NCBI RefSeq assembly: GCF_027925525.1
Contig: NZ_BSDJ01000003.1
Location: 248,001 to 312,000, forward strand
Reading direction: 5' to 3'
DNA length: 64,000 nucleotides
Source: Paenibacillus tyrphae
GTDB taxonomy: Bacteria > Bacillota > Bacilli > Paenibacillales > NBRC-103111
This document shows, piece after piece, positions 33,171 to 44,309 of this stretch. Below the pieces are notes generated by a model. That model did no database searches and had not been told where the DNA came from. It saw only the letters and a list, made by a program, of their open reading frames with translations. Position 1 is the first letter of the stretch, and each line of letters opens with the position of its first letter. Made by a program: the position numbers and the translations under genes.

Positions 33171-34789
33171 CGGCGGGTCTCCTTGGCTGTGTTGTCCCGG
33201 TATTCCGTCGGTGTGAGGCCGGAGTGCTTCTTGAAGATCAGGCTGAAATAGTTCGGATCGGCATAACCGACCTGCGCCGCAATCTCGTAGGATTTGAGCG
33301 GGGTATGCAGTAGCAGCTCCTTCGCCTTGTCGATGCGCACCCGCGTCAAATATTCGACGAACGTTTCGCCGAGCTGCTGCTTGAACACGGTGCTGAAATA
33401 GCTGGTGCTCATGAGTGTATGCCGGCACAGCTCCTGCAGGGAGAGCTTGTCGTTCGCGTAGTGCTCGCGGATATACTCGGTGGCCCGCAGCACCTGCATA
33501 TGCGTCAGGCGGTTCCGCTGCTCGGAGATTTGCTCCAGCGCCAGGCTTAAAATGTGCTTCAGCCAGTCCTGGATTTCGTCCAGCGTCTTGAACCGGTACA
33601 CGTCCGTCAGCCAATTGCGCTCGCCTGCGGCTGCGCGCGGTTCGTCCGCTCCGAGCTCCCGGACCGTATTCATCAGCGTGACGATCACCGATTGAATCTG
33701 CCAATAGCACGCTTCGATCGGCATCCGGGACGTTTTCAAGTGGGCAACCAGCTGCTCGATCAAGCAGTGAACATCTGCGGTCGTGCCGGTTTTCACGGCA
33801 GAGGCAAGCAGCCGATTCCATTCTGTGCCGTTATCCGGAGCGGCGGGCGGCTGTCCCTCCATATCGACGATGCCGATCACTTGGTTTTTGCCGAGCAGCA
33901 GCCGGTATTCGAGCGCGGACAGGGCGCTTTTGTAAGCGTGGGGAAGCTGCTCCAGCGAGCCGCATACGCGTCCGACGCCCAAGCTTACGGTCAAATTCAA
34001 ATATTTCTCGACAAACTGCCGGATCGTTTCGGCGAGCTGGTACGCGAGCTCGTACAGGGGCATGGCCGCAAGCCCGGACACGATGGCAACGACACGCTCC
34101 TCGCGGGTGCGAAAGGCGATGCCGTTCTCCTGGCCCACAATTTCCTGCACCATGTTGTACACGGCGAAGCGCAGCAGCTCCTGGTCCCGATCGGAGGGCA
34201 GATGTCCGCCGCCGCCGAAATCGTCGATATCGACGACCATCGCCACATAGTCGGGCAGAGGCTCGGGAAGCCCGAAATAGCGGAGCCGCTCGCGGATTTC
34301 CGCATCCCCTATGGCGGTCGTTGCCCACCGTTCGAGAAAGCGCTCCTTCAGCAGGGGCAGACTTTGATTCAATTGCATATGCAGCCTCGTCAAATCTTCC
34401 CGCTGGCGGGTTTCTTCGTCGAGCTCGCCTTTCACTTTCGTCAGCAACGCGCGAAGGTCGGCCGCTGTAATCGGTTTCAAAATAAAGTCATAAGCTTTGA
34501 GCCGCAGCGCCTGCCGCGCATAATCGAAATCGTCGAAGCCGGTCAGGATGATCACCTTCACGAAAGGGTACCGGGTCCGGATCAGCCGCGTCAGCTCCAG
34601 CCCGTCCATAAACGGCATGCAAATATCCGACAGCACGAGGTCCGGTCTGAGCTGCTCCATCGCTTCCCACGCTTCCCGGCCGCTCGCATAATCGCCCACC
34701 AGCTCGAAGCCCAGCCCATTCCAGTCGATATGCTCCTTGATGCCCTCGCGTACGATCGCTTCGTCGTCCACAATCATGATTTTGTACAT
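33167..34789 (-). CDS. yesN: Response regulator, YesN/AraC type
   Basis: 540 residues. Receiver domain (IMIVDDE, phosphoacceptor in LVLSDICMP, ILTGFDD, FILKPI), a 270-residue middle domain, and a C-terminal AraC double helix-turn-helix (LSLQELCRHTLMSTSYFSTV and SYEIAAQVGYADPNYFSLIF). First gene of the cluster and probably activator of the sugar transport genes. ATG 34789 is chosen; GTG 34795 is an alternative with a similar GGGGG upstream. Confidence 0.93.
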   Translation of the reverse strand: MYKIMIVDDEAIVREGIKEHIDWNGLGFELVGDYASGREAWEAMEQLRPDLVLSDICMPFMDGLELTRLIRTRYPFVKVIILTGFDDFDYARQALRLKAYDFILKPITAADLRALLTKVKGELDEETRQREDLTRLHMQLNQSLPLLKERFLERWATTAIGDAEIRERLRYFGLPEPLPDYVAMVVDIDDFGGGGHLPSDRDQELLRFAVYNMVQEIVGQENGIAFRTREERVVAIVSGLAAMPLYELAYQLAETIRQFVEKYLNLTVSLGVGRVCGSLEQLPHAYKSALSALEYRLLLGKNQVIGIVDMEGQPPAAPDNGTEWNRLLASAVKTGTTADVHCLIEQLVAHLKTSRMPIEACYWQIQSVIVTLMNTVRELGADEPRAAAGERNWLTDVYRFKTLDEIQDWLKHILSLALEQISEQRNRLTHMQVLRATEYIREHYANDKLSLQELCRHTLMSTSYFSTVFKQQLGETFVEYLTRVRIDKAKELLLHTPLKSYEIAAQVGYADPNYFSLIFKKHSGLTPTEYRDNTAKETRR

Positions 34790-34983
34790 GCGCACCCCCG
34801 CGTTTCCAGCGTAACTTTGTGTTGAGTGTACTGTAAAAAGGGAAATTCAGGCAAGGGGATTGTGGGCGCTTTTGCATTTTTTTGTAGAAACTTAACATGC
34901 CGCCCTCGCGCATCGCAGCTACGACAAGCAATGGATCGGGGAATCGATACATCTACAAAAAATTGCTCCGCATAATTTCAAAT

Positions 34984-35020
34984 GAAAAAGCCAGCATTCT
35001 TCAGAGAAGAACGACTGGCT
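34984..35020 (-). terminator. Terminator of the DedA-family gene
   Basis: Minus strand AGCCAGTCGTTCTTC pairs with GAAGAATGCTGGCT, followed by TTTTT. Confidence 0.75.
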
Positions 35021-35026
35021 CACAGC

Positions 35027-35623
35027 TTATTGTGAAATGTCGGTTTGGCGTTTTTCTTTTTTCCGGCGTTGAATTTTTCGCACGAGTAGCCAGCATAATG
35101 CAATCACTGCGCCGGCAGCCAGCATGGAGATGGTGAGCGTGCTTCCGCCGACCATATTTTCTGCCGCATGGCCGTAAATGTAGAACAAAATTCCGACGAC
35201 ATAAAATTTCGCCGCACGCCCGATGGCAGCATAACCGATCAGCTTCCAAAGGGGAAAATTCATACAACCCGATACAATGGTAAAAATCTTGAAAGGAATA
35301 GGAGTGAAAGAACCGATCATAATGGCTGCTTCTCCATGACGACGGAACATTTCGGTAACGGAGTCCAGCTGCTTTTGTTTCATGAATTTGCGAAGAATAA
35401 GATTGCCTGAAGTTTTACCGATGGCGTAGCCGATTGGCGTACCGATCATACAACCTATAAAGCCGATCGTAGCCAGCCATAAGGCGTTCCCGGGGTTTAA
35501 AGCGCTCAAGGAAATTTGAAGAAAAAACGCGGGAATTGGAAAAATAATAGCGTCGATCATGGCGTGAATGAAAAGCCCGATATCTCCAAAGCTGCGCAGA
35601 AACTCCAAAACTGAATTAATCAA
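35027..35623 (-). CDS. DedA/YqaA-type VTT-domain membrane protein
   Basis: 198 residues from TTG 35623, with GAGGGGG 9 bases upstream (TTG 35641 falls within that site). Five or so membrane segments and the VTT-domain signature around GTPIGYAIGK and the GSFTPIPFKIFTIVSG motif. Members act in lipid carrier or phospholipid movement across the membrane; the exact substrate is unknown. Stand-alone gene with its own terminator. Confidence 0.88.
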   Translation of the reverse strand: MINSVLEFLRSFGDIGLFIHAMIDAIIFPIPAFFLQISLSALNPGNALWLATIGFIGCMIGTPIGYAIGKTSGNLILRKFMKQKQLDSVTEMFRRHGEAAIMIGSFTPIPFKIFTIVSGCMNFPLWKLIGYAAIGRAAKFYVVGILFYIYGHAAENMVGGSTLTISMLAAGAVIALCWLLVRKIQRRKKEKRQTDISQ

Positions 35624-35953
35624 GCCTGTTTGCCCCCTCAACGAAAAGAAGGGCTTGTATCTTAGTTCTAATCATTTGCATTCTCCTCGAAATCCTCTGT
35701 CCGGCAACTTCATAATATTTCGTTACTGTCATGATATCAAAAAATGGAGCGAAAGGCACTATCCCGAGGTATAGTTCCCGTCCTAGACTGAAGTCTTGGA
35801 AGCCGGACTTTTCCTAATTTAAGCTCGAGGAGTTTCAAATCCCCTTTTCGCCAATGAAGAGAATGAAAAACGGGCATAGTCCTCCGACAAGTGACAAGTT
35901 GGGGCGTGCTTGACAACGGGATTTCAGCTTGTGATGCCAATTCCGTTGCTCCG

Positions 35954-35983
35954 ATGACAGTAGGATGGTTTTGTAGTTATAAT
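35954..35983 (+). promoter_or_regulatory. Possible promoter before the gene at 36056
   Basis: ATGACA, 18 bases, TATAAT. The rest of 35642-36055 shows no gene I can support, although fragments of minus-strand reading frames there look like decayed coding sequence. Confidence 0.5.
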
Positions 35984-36055
35984 ATAAATAATGTACTTGT
36001 TGATTACACAGACCCACAACGAGAATGTTGTTGTCGGGACCAAGATTTGGTAGTA

Positions 36056-36487
36056 ATGGGGTTGATGCGATTGAAAAAACGTTATTACATCAGCCTTGCT
36101 GCGCTTTTGATTCTCGCGGGATTTATCTTTTACAAGTATTACTATGCGAATCCTTACGCAGATCATAACATCGAACAAAAGGATCTATTAAATTCTTTTT
36201 ACAGTGCTTTCAGAACGAAAGATTACGGGGCGATAGCGGATCTTATGTCAAATCACAATCCGCAAATGGTGATTACCGTAAGGATTTGGTACGGCGAGGT
36301 AACCAGCTTTCAGATAAAAGAAATTCGGAGAACTTCGGCTACGGAGAAAAAAGCAGTGGTATCTGTAACAAGCCGCCGGAATAACGCACAGCATGTCAAC
36401 ACGGATTACCTTAAACTTATAAAAGGTATAGACGGCTGGGAGATTAGCTCGTATGAATCCGACCTCGATTACAAATTGCCTGGTTAG
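36056..36487 (+). CDS. Small anchored protein, function unknown
   Basis: 143 residues from ATG 36056; ATG 36065 is equally possible and neither has a strong ribosome site. One N-terminal membrane helix (YISLAALLILAGFIFYKYYY) and an outer domain of the NTF2/SnoaL-like size (EQKDLLNSFYSAFRTKDYGA ...). The pattern of a lone helix plus such a domain is common in Gram-positive envelope proteins of unknown role. Confidence 0.65.
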   Translation: MGLMRLKKRYYISLAALLILAGFIFYKYYYANPYADHNIEQKDLLNSFYSAFRTKDYGAIADLMSNHNPQMVITVRIWYGEVTSFQIKEIRRTSATEKKAVVSVTSRRNNAQHVNTDYLKLIKGIDGWEISSYESDLDYKLPG

Positions 36488-36514
36488 TATCCGCACATAT
36501 ATCGAAGTGGCAAA

Positions 36515-36563
36515 CAAAAAAAGAGTGTCGCAAAAGCCATGAAAATGGCTGAGGGACACTCTC
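36515..36563 (-). terminator. Terminator of the frl operon
   Basis: GAGTGTC / GACACTC outer stem with inner AGCCAT/ATGGCT; on the minus strand it is followed by a run of seven T. It may also stop plus-strand transcription from 36056. Confidence 0.85.
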
Positions 36564-36641
36564 TTGTTCATACAGCTCGTGTGTACTCTTTCTGTAAAGA
36601 TAGCTGGATGGAGGCTATGCTAACCGGTAGAGGGATTCGCC

Positions 36642-37370
36642 TCATTTCGCGCGATGCACGGTCAGATTCACCTTATTCGTCTCGCACATGAACGTGGAGA
36701 GATGAACCGGCCGGTCGTGCGAATCGTAGGCGATTTTGACGATGCGGAACAGGTTGGCGCCGACGTCGCATTCCAGCGCTTTCGCCAGATCCTTCGTCGC
36801 TCCAATCACGTTGATAATTTTATCGTTGCTGTCGATTTCCGTTTCGTAATCTTGCTTCAAAATCTTGTACGTCGATTCGTCGCGTGCGATTTTTTTCTCC
36901 AGATCGGGGAAGCGCGTCAGCGGGTAGTGGGCCAGATCGTAAAACAGCGGCCGCTCGTTGACATACATCAGCCGTTCGAGCTCAAGCACCGGGCTTCCTT
37001 CCTCGATCTGCAGCCGCTCGGCCATATCCGCGGTAGCTGCAATCACTTCGCTGCGCAGCGTGCGCGAATTGGGGATCATCCCTAATTGGTGGCTGAATTC
37101 CGAGAAGCCGCTGACCGACAGCAGCTCGTTCTGGAATTTGCTCGAGGTGACGAAGGTGCCCTTGCGCTGGATGCGGGTGAGCGTGCCATCCTTGACCAGT
37201 TCCTCGATCGCTTTGCGGATCGTGATGCGGCTGACCTGATAGATGTCGCACAGCTCGGCTTCCGTCGGAATCTGCTCGTCGGGTTTGTATTTTCCTTCTT
37301 GAATATCGTTCTTCAGCAATTGCCGGATTTGCATGTATAAGGGCTGCGCTGTCGATGGATTTAAGTTCAT
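36642..37370 (-). CDS. frlR: GntR/HutC-family regulator of the frl genes
   Basis: 242 residues from ATG 37370. Winged helix of the GntR type (IPTEAELCDIYQVSRITIRK; TRIQRKGTFV) and a UTRA ligand-binding domain. The upstream TTG 37397 is less likely because homologues begin at MNLNPST. It is the last gene of the frlB-frlD-frlR unit, and the 26-bp sequence shared by the two frl promoters is its likely site. A fructosamine 6-phosphate is the probable inducer. Confidence 0.85.
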   Translation of the reverse strand: MNLNPSTAQPLYMQIRQLLKNDIQEGKYKPDEQIPTEAELCDIYQVSRITIRKAIEELVKDGTLTRIQRKGTFVTSSKFQNELLSVSGFSEFSHQLGMIPNSRTLRSEVIAATADMAERLQIEEGSPVLELERLMYVNERPLFYDLAHYPLTRFPDLEKKIARDESTYKILKQDYETEIDSNDKIINVIGATKDLAKALECDVGANLFRIVKIAYDSHDRPVHLSTFMCETNKVNLTVHRAK

Positions 37371-37439
37371 AGCGTAAAATCGACTCCATGTCGCCAATGT
37401 TTCTTCTCATTATACATGCAACTTTGCCGCGAATTCCAG

Positions 37440-38225
37440 CTACCAGGCCCCGAAATACGTAATCGTGTGCGCCGCGGCTCGTGTTCCTTGCTCCAGGCAC
37501 TGCGTCAGCGGAAGTCCGTTCATGATCCCGTACAGGAAGCCGGCGATGAACGAATCGCCCGCGCCCATCGTGTCCACGACGGTAACCGCTTCCGCCTCAC
37601 GCCGGAAATAATGCTCGCCGTCGTAGGCAAGCGAGCCGTTTTCCCCCAAGGTGGCGACGGCCACCCGGGCCCCGAGCGCATGCGTTTCTTTCAGGTAGCT
37701 GCGGATATAAGCATCGTCTTGGGTATAAGAGAAGAAAGCGTAATCAATAAAAGCCGGAAGCCGCCGGGTCAAGTCGTGATGAAGCTGGTCCGAGAAGTCG
37801 AAGGAGGTGATCAGGCCCTTCTCCTTGAACCGCGGAAAATACGGCTCCGCGTGGCCCCAGATTCCGGCATGCACCAGCGCATGCCCTTCGATAAACCGCA
37901 GATCGGCTTCCGTCAGCACGAAGTGCTCCATCACCCCTTCGTGATAGTCGCCGAATTTGCGGTCGCTGCCGATCAGCTCGACGTAGGTCACGGCGGTTTG
38001 GCCTTCTTTTTGGTGCAGATGGCTGACGTCGATGCCTTTGTCCCGGATCGCCCGGTGCATTTGCTCGCCGTAGCTGTCAGTGCCGACCCAGCCGATATAC
38101 GAGGCATCGCCCCCGAGCCGCTTTAAGTAGACGGCCACGTTCACCGGATTGCCGCCCGGGTAGCTTTCCTGCCTCGACAAATAGACGTCCATACAGTTGT
38201 CTCCGACGGTAGCAGCTTTCATCAT
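37440..38225 (-). CDS. frlD: Fructoselysine 6-kinase
   Basis: 261 residues, PfkB-type sugar kinase. It matches Escherichia coli FrlD through its length: VGDNCMDVY start, GGNPVNVAVY, FGDYHEGVM, AGIWGHAEPYFP, FDFSDQ and the catalytic-base signature DTMGAGDSFIAGFLYG. It phosphorylates fructoselysine on C6 with ATP. Sixty bases after frlB, with a strong hairpin at 38252-38274 in the gap. Confidence 0.93.
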   Translation of the reverse strand: MMKAATVGDNCMDVYLSRQESYPGGNPVNVAVYLKRLGGDASYIGWVGTDSYGEQMHRAIRDKGIDVSHLHQKEGQTAVTYVELIGSDRKFGDYHEGVMEHFVLTEADLRFIEGHALVHAGIWGHAEPYFPRFKEKGLITSFDFSDQLHHDLTRRLPAFIDYAFFSYTQDDAYIRSYLKETHALGARVAVATLGENGSLAYDGEHYFRREAEAVTVVDTMGAGDSFIAGFLYGIMNGLPLTQCLEQGTRAAAHTITYFGAW

Positions 38226-38251
38226 CCCATTCGCCTCCTACAGGAGCGTAA

Positions 38252-38274
38252 CCCCCTGTCCGGAAGACAGGGGG
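38252..38274. repeat. Intercistronic hairpin between frlB and frlD
   Basis: Perfect 9-bp GC-rich stem CCCCCTGTC / GACAGGGGG with a 5-base loop and no T run. It could set different mRNA levels of frlB and frlD/frlR by processing or partial termination. Confidence 0.65.
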
Positions 38275-38285
38275 ATCGCGTCATT

Positions 38286-39308
38286 CTAGTATTCGACGAC
38301 GCCGTAGTAACGGCGGTCATCGGGGTTGTGGTCTCTCGCGACGGCGAAGTAGTAAGAGAACCATTCCAGCGGCACGAACATGACCATCGGGGCCAGATCC
38401 GGATGCAGGCCGCCGGACAATTCCTGATAGTCGAACACGATGTGCTCGCCTTTGTATTTTTTCACGAAGCGCAGGGCGCGCTCCGTAATGTGGCGGGAAG
38501 CGTCAGTGCCAACCAGAAAGACGAACGGAACGCCGGGCTCGACGATTTCCAGCGGGCCGTGGCGGAACTCGCCACTTTCGATCACCGCGCCATGACCCCA
38601 CATGAATTCCATATTCGTAATGACGCCTTCTTTATAAGCAAGGGACACGAGCGGACCGGCCGCTACCGTATAGAAGCCTTTCCAACTGCTGACCGATTCT
38701 GCCAGCTTCAGCGCTTTTTCCTCGAACGAATCGATATGACCTGCCAGGACGGCAGGCAGCTTCGGAATATCGGCCAGAATGCGCTCGACCTCTTCGGACG
38801 GCTGGACTTCCCGAATCCATTGCAGGGCCAGGAAGTACAGGGCCAGCAGGTGGCATTCCCACATCGCATGGGCATTGTAATCGATCACGAATTGGGCTTC
38901 GTCGCCGAGCGGATTGCCTTCCTTCTTGTTCACGACGCTGATCGTCACGGCGCCGGCTTGGTTAGCTTTCCGCAGCGATTGAACGACTTCCTCCGTCGTG
39001 CCGGAATGGGAGATGACGACGACCGCCGTGGAGGCGTCCAGAGCGCGGGGCGTATGGTCGACGAATTCCCAGCCGGTATACACGTTTGAGACAAGCGTGC
39101 TGTATTTGTCGATCAAATATTTGGCCGCCGCGCCGACAGCCTTGGAGCTGCCGCAGCCGACGAAGTATACGCGCCCGATCTTTTGCTGCGCCAGCTTTTG
39201 CGCGATGCCGGCAATTTTCGGCTGGCCTTCCCGGATGAAGGTTTCGACCTCGGGGATCATGCTCGACGTTACCAGAAAATCGACTTTTGTTTTGTCCAAA
39301 TGCAGCAT
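38286..39308 (-). CDS. frlB: Fructoselysine 6-phosphate deglycase
   Basis: 340 residues, two SIS (sugar isomerase) domains. Very close to Escherichia coli FrlB: KTKVDFLVTSSMIPEVE start, VGCGSSKAVG, IESGEFRHGPLEIVEPGVPF, DHNPDDRRYYG end. It splits fructoselysine 6-phosphate into glucose 6-phosphate and lysine. First gene of the second frl unit; the conserved promoter/operator is at 39335-39381. AGAGAGGCG precedes the ATG. Confidence 0.94.
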   Translation of the reverse strand: MLHLDKTKVDFLVTSSMIPEVETFIREGQPKIAGIAQKLAQQKIGRVYFVGCGSSKAVGAAAKYLIDKYSTLVSNVYTGWEFVDHTPRALDASTAVVVISHSGTTEEVVQSLRKANQAGAVTISVVNKKEGNPLGDEAQFVIDYNAHAMWECHLLALYFLALQWIREVQPSEEVERILADIPKLPAVLAGHIDSFEEKALKLAESVSSWKGFYTVAAGPLVSLAYKEGVITNMEFMWGHGAVIESGEFRHGPLEIVEPGVPFVFLVGTDASRHITERALRFVKKYKGEHIVFDYQELSGGLHPDLAPMVMFVPLEWFSYYFAVARDHNPDDRRYYGVVEY

Positions 39309-39334
39309 GAGTTCAACACGCCTCTCTTTTATGA

Positions 39335-39381
39335 TTTATTTGTTATGTTTTGTATTATAACAAAACAGAATTAAAAATCAA
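39335..39381 (-). promoter_or_regulatory. frlB promoter with 26-bp shared operator
   Basis: Minus strand: TTGATT (-35), 16 bases, TATAAT (-10). The 26 bases 39335-39360, covering the -10 box and start region, are identical to 41629-41654 before frlC. TTTGTTAT (39339-39346) and ATAACAAA (39357-39364) also form an inverted repeat here. Probable FrlR binding site. Confidence 0.8.
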
Positions 39382-39387
39382 TCCAAA

Positions 39388-41603
<2,216 letters not shown>

Positions 41604-41628
41604 GTGAGCAGCTCGCCTCCTGCATCGG

Positions 41629-41654
41629 TTTATTTGTTATGTTTTGTATTATAA
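41629..41654 (-). promoter_or_regulatory. frlC promoter core with 26-bp shared operator
   Basis: Identical to 39335-39360 over 26 bases and includes TATAAT on the minus strand (41648-41653). An upstream TTGCTA about 18 bases away can act as -35. Probable FrlR site that co-regulates frlC-frlA with frlB-frlD-frlR. Confidence 0.8.
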
Positions 41655-41929
41655 TTAAACAGTACATAAAATAGCAAGCGCTTTCTTTAAAATGCTGGCG
41701 TTTTCCAGTCGGCCGACTTCACGGTTTTGTCAAAAACGCGCGGTTCTCTTAAACCGGCATGGAAATGGTCATACTGACATCATGGAGCAAGGCGGCGGGT
41801 AAAAAATCTCATGGACAGCATTGACAGGGGATATGCGATGATGCATAATAATATATGAACATGTATTCATATATTAAATCTACGGTCGAACGCCTCGGCG
41901 GATCGTCCGTATCTTGGGAGGGACGACCT

Positions 41930-42913
41930 ATGCACAGTCATAACCATAGCGCGCATGCGCATAGCGGAGGAGCAGCTCATAAGCACGATCACAGCCATGG
42001 TCACGGTCACCATCATCACGGCCACGGGCATCACGACCACGCCAGGGAAGGGAACAAAAAAGGCTTGATCATCGCTTTGTCCATTACGGCGGGCATTTTG
42101 ATACTGGAGTTTTTCGGGGGGCTCTTCACGAACAGCCTGGCGCTGCTTTCGGACTCCGGGCATATGCTCAGCGATGCCAGCTCGCTCTTGCTCAGCTTGA
42201 TCGCGCTCAGCTTCGCCGCAAGACCGGCTTCCCCGGCCAAGACGTATGGCTTTCACCGCTTCGAGATTTTGGCGGCGCTGTTCAACGGCATTACGCTGTT
42301 TCTTATCGCCGGCTTTATTATATGGGAAGCGTACGGTCGCTTTTTCAACCCGCCGGAAGTCGCCAGCGGTTCCATGATGCTGATCGCCTCCGTCGGGCTG
42401 CTCGCCAACCTGATCAGCGCGTGGGCGCTTATGCGGAAGGGCGACGTGAAGAACAACGTCAACCTGCGCAGCGCTTATCTCCACGTGCTCGGGGACGCGC
42501 TCGGCTCCGTCGGCGCCATTATCGCGGGGCTGGTGATGCTGGCCTTCGGCTGGTATATCGCCGATCCGATTATCAGCGTGCTTGTCGCGCTGCTGATTCT
42601 TAAGGGCGCTTGGGGCGTGATCTCCCATACCGTTCACGTGCTGATGGAAGGAACGCCGGCCGGTGTGAGCCAGGAGGAAGTGAAGCAGGCGCTGGAGAGC
42701 ATCGACGGCGTGGTGGACGTGCACGATCTTCATATTTGGACGATTACGTCGGGCCTCGATTCGTTCAGCTGCCACATCCAGATCAAGGACGATCGGGACA
42801 GCCAAGAGGTGCTGCAGCAGGCGATCGGGCTAATGGCGGAGCGGTTCAACATCCATCATGCGACGATCCAGGTCGAGAAATCGGCTATACGCCACGAGGA
42901 ATTGCGGGTATAA
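41930..42913 (+). CDS. Cation diffusion facilitator (zinc/cadmium/cobalt efflux, CzcD-like)
   Basis: 327 residues from ATG 41930, with GGGAGGG upstream; an earlier in-frame ATG at 41855 has none. A His-rich N terminus (residues 2-36, over 15 His) precedes six membrane helices with the metal-site motifs SDSGHMLSD (helix 2) and HVLGDALGS (helix 5; HxxxD), then a cytoplasmic ferredoxin-like domain. Exports divalent metal from the cytoplasm in exchange for protons. The His-rich segment is expected to bind metal before transport. Confidence 0.93.
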   Translation: MHSHNHSAHAHSGGAAHKHDHSHGHGHHHHGHGHHDHAREGNKKGLIIALSITAGILILEFFGGLFTNSLALLSDSGHMLSDASSLLLSLIALSFAARPASPAKTYGFHRFEILAALFNGITLFLIAGFIIWEAYGRFFNPPEVASGSMMLIASVGLLANLISAWALMRKGDVKNNVNLRSAYLHVLGDALGSVGAIIAGLVMLAFGWYIADPIISVLVALLILKGAWGVISHTVHVLMEGTPAGVSQEEVKQALESIDGVVDVHDLHIWTITSGLDSFSCHIQIKDDRDSQEVLQQAIGLMAERFNIHHATIQVEKSAIRHEELRV

Positions 42914-42981
42914 TTCGGGGACATGGGCCGTAACGCTGCTTTAGCGAAGCGGTCCTGTATTATTGAGACGGGAGGTCCGGG

Positions 42982-43722
42982 ATGACTGACTCGATTGCCG
43001 TAATTTCGGATATTCACAGCAATTTTTACGCCCTTGATGCCGTATTGGAGGACATAGCGGCGCGGAAGCTTCACCGGATCGTCAATTTGGGCGACAGCTT
43101 GTTCGGGCCGATCGATCCGGTGCAGACGGCGCAGCGGCTTATGAATCTGGAAAATGCTGTTCATATCATGGGCAACTGCGACCGGATTCTGCTGGAACCG
43201 GAGGCCGATTCGCTTACGTTCCGGCATGTGAAGCCGTTGCTGACGGAGGACATCGAACGGTGGATCGGAACGTTCCCCGCCACGTGGACGTTGGAAGACA
43301 TGCTGTTCTGCCACGGCACCCCGTTTTCGGACGAGCATTATTTGATCGAGGAGGTTACTGAGCACGGGGTCAAGAACAAAGACGCGGAACGTTTAAGACG
43401 GGAGCTTCAGCCGGTTGCTGCCTCGTGGATCTATTGCGGACATACCCATATGAGCAGAACGGTCCGGCTGCCCGACGGCAAAACGATCGTGAACCCGGGC
43501 AGCGTCGGCCTTCCGGCTTACGAGGAAGAGGCCCCGTATCCGCATGTCATGGAAGCCGGGTCTCCCCATGCGAGGTATGCGGCCATCCGGCGCACGAACG
43601 GTTCGTGGATCGTGGAGCACGTGCAAGTCGCTTACGATTGGCACCGGGCCGCTGCGGCTGCGCGGCAGAACGGGCGTGACGATTATGCGACCGCTATTCA
43701 GACAGGGAGAGTTCACGGCTAG
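42982..43722 (+). CDS. Metallophosphoesterase (YfcE-like)
   Basis: 246 residues, calcineurin-like fold: SDIHSN (DxH), NLGDSLFGP (GD), MGNCDR (GN[HD] variant with Asp), CHGTP and CGHTHM metal sites all present. It hydrolyses phosphoesters with two metals; the substrate is not readable. GGGAGG precedes the ATG. It follows the CDF gene by 68 bases without an obvious terminator, so it may be cotranscribed. Confidence 0.9.
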   Translation: MTDSIAVISDIHSNFYALDAVLEDIAARKLHRIVNLGDSLFGPIDPVQTAQRLMNLENAVHIMGNCDRILLEPEADSLTFRHVKPLLTEDIERWIGTFPATWTLEDMLFCHGTPFSDEHYLIEEVTEHGVKNKDAERLRRELQPVAASWIYCGHTHMSRTVRLPDGKTIVNPGSVGLPAYEEEAPYPHVMEAGSPHARYAAIRRTNGSWIVEHVQVAYDWHRAAAAARQNGRDDYATAIQTGRVHG

Positions 43723-43825
43723 CCTGCCCCGGAAATATCGGCGACTCCCACCATTCCGAACGAATAAAAACGGTCGTTTCTTCCCACATTAACAGCAACC
43801 CTGTATGTGGAAAGGATGACCAAGA

Positions 43826-44101
43826 ATGACCCGTTACGAATACGACACCAGCCTGCAATCGCAAAATCCGGTCTCGCAAGCGCAAAACTCGGTGGAAAAG
43901 GCGCATAACGCCGTAACCCAAGCGCAGAGTCACCCATCCGCCCAAATGATCGAGCAGGCCGAAACGGCCGTGGAAAAAGCCGAGCGCTCGATCGCCCAAG
44001 CCGGGCATGACGAGAATAAGCCTGCCGTAGAACAAGCGGATGCGCAGCTTGCCGAAGACCAATCAGCTCTGCAAAGCTTGCAGCCGATGGAAGAAGAATA
44101 G
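43826..44101 (+). CDS. Gln/Ala-rich coiled-coil small protein
   Basis: 91 residues, no membrane segment. Repeated helix units with AQN/AQS and EKA/EQA motifs (SQAQNSVEKAHNAVTQAQSH, VEKAERSIAQAG) suggest an amphipathic coiled coil. GGAAAGGATG precedes the ATG and a strong terminator follows. Unrecognised family; the style resembles small spore- or stress-associated proteins of Bacilli but this is not established. Confidence 0.65.
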   Translation: MTRYEYDTSLQSQNPVSQAQNSVEKAHNAVTQAQSHPSAQMIEQAETAVEKAERSIAQAGHDENKPAVEQADAQLAEDQSALQSLQPMEEE

Positions 44102-44117
44102 CGACGAAGCGAATCTC

Positions 44118-44170
44118 AAAGACCCGTTAATCCTTCCTCTTATGAGAGGTGGGGCCAACGGGTCTTTTTG
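44118..44170 (+). terminator. Terminator
   Basis: AAAGACCCGTT / AACGGGTCTTT stem, inner CCTCTTATGAGAGG, then TTTT. Confidence 0.88.
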
Positions 44171-44309
44171 TCGGCTCGATGCAGCGCGTAACCAGGTCTG
44201 CGGCGTCGTTGTCCAGCTTGGCGGCCGCATCGCTTTTCGCTTTTCCTTTGTGCTACAATGGAAGCATATGGTACGTGCCTCCGGGCGCGCGAGAAGAGGA
44301 GGGCTGCAT

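Noticed and set aside
33171..33821. N-terminal extension of the yesM frame
   Set aside because: It lies inside yesN; a good ATG with AAGGAG exists at 33170 and the extension has no recognisable sequence.
35737..36017. Transposase-like minus-strand fragments
   Set aside because: Short frames with basic residues suggest decayed coding sequence, but no transposase motif can be supported.
42031..42805. Minus-strand frames across the CDF gene
   Set aside because: Shadow frames opposite a clear membrane transporter gene.
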